Under the pieces are notes generated by a model. The model worked only from the letters and a program-made list of their open reading frames with translations. It did no database searches and had not been told where the DNA came from. A DNA stretch of 64,000 nucleotides from a virus. The stretch lies in the IMG/VR virus record IMGVR_UViG_3300030385_002649, positions 62,001-126,000 of that record; one strand, given 5' to 3'. This document shows, one piece after another, positions 60,734 to 64,000 of this stretch; the first letter of the stretch is position 1, and every line of letters begins with the position of its first letter. A program made the position numbers and the translations under genes.

Positions 60734-63700
60734 TTAAAGGGAAGGGAAGAGAATAAACGGAATCTCAGAACCAGGGTTTCCAATTATTTTACTCGCCGAA
60801 CCGCCGTTTATAATCCCAAGGAAAGCGTCAGACATCGCCTGATCCTTCATAAAGTTTACAAACCCACTAGTAGGGAGCCCAAGAAACTCTTCCCCGCCAC
60901 CGCCAGGAATATTACCAACAGCCCCAACAAAAGGAGGTGTTGTAGTGGGCCAAGCGATAGCCGGGTGGCCATCTCCAGAGTCTATGAATTGCCTCACACA
61001 AGGTGTGCTTTCGCTCTCGCCACCGCCACAAGTCGTGTCGATACCGATGGACCGTTTCACGATAACCCACCAGTTGTCTGTGCCAACTTCGATCAGAGCG
61101 CCACAGCAAGCACCAATTCTCCAGCCTCTTTCATACCATTCCACCTGCTTATAGTGCATTTGGCACCCAGAGCCAGGTGGAATAGGCGAGAAAATGACCC
61201 TATTAGGATTCTGGCCAACTCCGCCAACACTCTTACCATTTCCAGAAGCGGTCCAGGTGCTATTTGTTGGAACTTTATTGTCAGGTTCTGCACCCGGAAC
61301 TGGTGGGACAGGGCTTTCTGTAACTTCAACAACTCGTGCGTTAACCGTTTGACCCGCGCCGCCAATCTGGAGAGTAGAAAGAACAACGTAGAGGGCCTCG
61401 ACGCCTAGATCTGATTTAGGAGGAAGCGTGTTTCCGAAGTTGATCGCAAAGATCCCCTCATCGCCCTCAGCTCGGTATACCGTCTTGATTCTGGGTAGAC
61501 TCGTGTCTGGATCGATATCATCAACATCAATTCTCTTAATTCTAGTTCCAGAAGGAATAGGAGTAGAACCCCTGTCGTTAGTGATGTAATAAATGTCCTT
61601 AGTCACAGGGTTTATTTTAAGTCCGAAACCATTCTCAGGAATATCTCTGAAAAGAACTCTAGCACCATTGCTGGACACCACAGTATAGATAGCATTATCT
61701 TCAATGGAGAAGACACTATATTGGTTAAATTCTAAGTCTAGCTCCTCTTGGATGGCTTCAACATGAAACTGGTTAATCTGCTCACTTGGGACTGGAAGCG
61801 TTGGTTGTGGGTTAGCAGGCTTGCTAGAAGTGACAGCGACCCCTGAGAATCCTGTCCCAAAAAGTTGGATTGATTCGGAATTTCTAAGGCGTCCTGCAAC
61901 TGCAACAGTTCTCCCTGATCCCGGTGGATTTCCAACTCCGAAACAACATCTTGGAGTCGTCACATCATCTCTAAACGCTGAACCGTTGGAGAAGTAAGTC
62001 TTGCTCATGCCCTTCGCGAGATACCAATTACTACCAATTCCGATGTACAGTTCTTGATTCAAGTTCGGCCCGGCTTGGACGTGGTCTCCTAGAGCGATGC
62101 TAACATTGTTTGAAGTTGGGAGACCTTCTTCCATGGTGATGACCGTATTAGCAGCCAGACCGTTAGCGTCACCAAATGAGGTGTTGCGAATCAAGCTGTT
62201 GGACGCCAAGAATGAAATGATGGTTCCTGCTGGGCCGTCTACAATATAGACAACGCCGTGATCATCTACTGCCATGCAATCGCCTGAAACCGAACCACTA
62301 ACTGTGTTTAATACTCGGTTGTCATTGTTCACCAAGTCATTAAAACCGCTGCTCACATTCAGGTGAGTGACACGTTGGTTGCCTGCTTCATTGAACAAGA
62401 AATGATTATTGCCGTTGAAATTGATTCCACGTTTTAGTACGGTGTCGAATCCCTCGTAATCGCCATAATAAGAGCCTAGGCTGCTATAAAGAAGACCAGT
62501 GTTTAAGCTATCAGTGCCAACTTTGGTACCAACCACTCTCTTGATTCTACCTAGTACAAAGTTCTCACCTTGCGCTAAGCCAGTCTGAGGCAGATTGAAA
62601 TCATCAATTATTACTTCTATGGACGACCCTGGAATTCCGATTGTTGCGGTGATCACGCCAATGGCTACCGTGCCAATAGGAGCGTTTTGATACTCTATTT
62701 CGATGTCGGTCATCACTCGGCCGCTAGCGGCTTTTTCAACAGGAGTCCCAAGAAGACCCTGGACGTAAGTTAGCCTAGCAATGCCTTCTAGTCGGATCGC
62801 TCTTCTGAGTTGATTCGCCGTTAAAGAACTCTTGATAGCCGATTCTTCAATAGTCTTTTGTGCTATGACGGTCTCGGTGAAGATGTCAGGAGGTGAAAGA
62901 ACCTGCACTGGCATACCGAGAGACAAAGAACTTAAAACCCCAACGCTCTCCGGGCCCACTGTATGAAACGCCGAGTAGTATTTGTTTCCAGAAATATCAG
63001 TAAGAATATATCGAAGGCTAACAGAGCTTGATGATTGAATGCTGATACTAATATCTAGAATACATGGGTCTTGAGGCGATCCTGGTGTACCTCTTGGAAG
63101 CATCGAAGCTTCTTCTGAAACAATCGGAACGCCTGGGATGACGATTAAACCGCCCTTTACGGTGGTCGGAACGTCTTCTGGATCGTCACCGTCGTCCTCT
63201 GGAACGTCTTTTGGATCGTCTCCATCAGGAACGTCTCTAGGATCATCTCCGTCAGGAGGTGTAAGACCCTCTGGAATAGGAGCAGGAATGATCGTTTCTT
63301 CTGGAGTGGACCCAGGAACCGCTGCAGGAACTTCAATGTTGATCGGTCGGGTTACAGTATAGTTCTGGCCAGCTACGTTGTTTTCTGATTCAATAGCGAA
63401 TTCGTTTCCGCCACCATAACGAGATTCATCTTCTGAACTAGAACCAACCGTAACGTCATAAAGCGCTACCGATACCACATCGCGCACTTGAGAGGTCTGA
63501 GGGCCAAGTCCTTCAGTTCCACCTTGCGCCAGGAGGATTTCACCCTGATCAGGGTCGGCTACCAGCCAACTTCTCATAGTATCTAGGTTAAGCGGATCGA
63601 AGACAATAGACCAGTTAAGTCCATCTAGTTCTCCAATAGCGAACCCGGAAGAGCTAGCAATGTTTACGCCGCCTTCAAAGGCGGTCTCACTAGACTGAAG

Positions 63701-64000
63701 AATGGTGCTTCCAGGGCTTTGAGCTGCTATAGATGTCGAAAGGGCGTTATCGTTAACTTCTAAGGCCACTTGCATATTGGCAGTGAAGTCAGCTTCGTCG
63801 TTCCCAGTACCAGGAACTGCGCCGCCAACAAAGAAGAAACTAAGACCATCAGTTCCCAAGTGGAAGAAGTTTTGAGCAGTGGTTTCTACTAGGGTTAGGC
63901 CAGACGGGTTAACGTTTCCGTCTCCATCAACGGCCAAATAATCCGCAGCGGTTCCTCCGCTCACGAATGGGACAACTCTAGCTACGAAACTATCTGTTGA
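60734..64000 (-). CDS. Giant structural protein, 5' end beyond the window
   Basis: The frame is open from the stop at 60734 to the right edge, so the start lies outside. The visible 1088 residues are beta-rich with Gly/Asn/Asp turns, an Asp/Pro linker (PDGDDPRDVPDGDDPKDVP), and a section with propeller-like strands (VYIVDGPAGTIISF). A few Cys and Trp occur at the C-terminus (QMHYKQVEWYERGWRIGACC). It is probably a tail-fibre or tail-tip protein; no family assigned. Confidence 0.65.
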   Translation of the reverse strand, partial: STDSFVARVVPFVSGGTAADYLAVDGDGNVNPSGLTLVETTAQNFFHLGTDGLSFFFVGGAVPGTGNDEADFTANMQVALEVNDNALSTSIAAQSPGSTILQSSETAFEGGVNIASSSGFAIGELDGLNWSIVFDPLNLDTMRSWLVADPDQGEILLAQGGTEGLGPQTSQVRDVVSVALYDVTVGSSSEDESRYGGGNEFAIESENNVAGQNYTVTRPINIEVPAAVPGSTPEETIIPAPIPEGLTPPDGDDPRDVPDGDDPKDVPEDDGDDPEDVPTTVKGGLIVIPGVPIVSEEASMLPRGTPGSPQDPCILDISISIQSSSSVSLRYILTDISGNKYYSAFHTVGPESVGVLSSLSLGMPVQVLSPPDIFTETVIAQKTIEESAIKSSLTANQLRRAIRLEGIARLTYVQGLLGTPVEKAASGRVMTDIEIEYQNAPIGTVAIGVITATIGIPGSSIEVIIDDFNLPQTGLAQGENFVLGRIKRVVGTKVGTDSLNTGLLYSSLGSYYGDYEGFDTVLKRGINFNGNNHFLFNEAGNQRVTHLNVSSGFNDLVNNDNRVLNTVSGSVSGDCMAVDDHGVVYIVDGPAGTIISFLASNSLIRNTSFGDANGLAANTVITMEEGLPTSNNVSIALGDHVQAGPNLNQELYIGIGSNWYLAKGMSKTYFSNGSAFRDDVTTPRCCFGVGNPPGSGRTVAVAGRLRNSESIQLFGTGFSGVAVTSSKPANPQPTLPVPSEQINQFHVEAIQEELDLEFNQYSVFSIEDNAIYTVVSSNGARVLFRDIPENGFGLKINPVTKDIYYITNDRGSTPIPSGTRIKRIDVDDIDPDTSLPRIKTVYRAEGDEGIFAINFGNTLPPKSDLGVEALYVVLSTLQIGGAGQTVNARVVEVTESPVPPVPGAEPDNKVPTNSTWTASGNGKSVGGVGQNPNRVIFSPIPPGSGCQMHYKQVEWYERGWRIGACCGALIEVGTDNWWVIVKRSIGIDTTCGGGESESTPCVRQFIDSGDGHPAIAWPTTTPPFVGAVGNIPGGGGEEFLGLPTSGFVNFMKDQAMSDAFLGIINGGSASKIIGNPGSEIPFILFPSL

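Overview
The window looks like part of a large tailed-phage genome, probably a jumbo phage with a contractile tail that infects a Gram-negative host. Three things support this. Genes are packed with ATGA and TAATG overlaps. About 25 kb on the minus strand encodes virion and tail proteins, including a P2 gpI-type baseplate domain, a collagen-like fibre and several giant beta-rich proteins. The rest is a mosaic of nucleotide, repair, proteolysis, cell-surface sugar and carbon-metabolism genes. No rRNA, tRNA, CRISPR array or insertion sequence was seen. The host cannot be named from the sequence; the Gram-negative inference rests on Kdo-type and heptosyltransferase-like genes.

Region 1 (1-15.9 kb, mostly plus strand) carries an SF2 helicase, a trypsin-like protease (minus), a WGR-PARP ADP-ribosyltransferase, a ClpS adaptor, an NAD-dependent DNA ligase, a UvdE-type UV endonuclease, a membrane-anchored C4HC3 zinc-finger protein and a MazG-type pyrophosphohydrolase. 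Threaded between them is a family of very small genes, mostly 48-99 codons. Typical members carry a Cys-Arg-Cys(-Gly) knuckle followed by a W-[YFIH]-S motif, and they are chained by 1-11 base overlaps. About eleven are clear and four are divergent or partial. uvdE sits between two 30-bp near-identical copies of the ligA 3' end, so it looks like an inserted cassette.

Region 2 (15.9-38.5 kb, strand switching many times) is an accessory cell-surface and metabolism island. It holds a sialidase-like beta-propeller, several glycosyltransferases, a DegT aminotransferase, a NeuD-type acyltransferase, a GT29 sialyltransferase-like protein and a five-gene cluster (HAD phosphatase, DapA/NanA-type aldolase, KdsA, CMP-ulosonate cytidylyltransferase, methyltransferase). 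It also has a WbdD-like kinase-methyltransferase fusion, two GT9-like proteins, thymidylate kinase and dUTPase. Embedded in it is a minus-strand operon with adjacent malate synthase and isocitrate lyase genes, the complete glyoxylate bypass, followed by an HExxH lipoprotein that is a paralogue of one at 17.0 kb.

Region 3 (38.5-64 kb, all minus) is the structural module. Unusual members are a GGDEF-like protein, an EF-hand lipoprotein, three Cys-rich proteins and several proteins sharing short terminal tags (MKLxxLY at the N-terminus; IAxLLTEDPDxF at either end). The last gene runs off the right edge.

Working together, the genes suggest a phage that repairs and copies DNA with its own NAD-dependent enzymes, alters host proteolysis and ADP-ribosylation, remodels host surface glycans with an acidic nine- or eight-carbon sugar, and may redirect host carbon through the glyoxylate shunt. 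These roles are inferred from protein families; none is demonstrated here.
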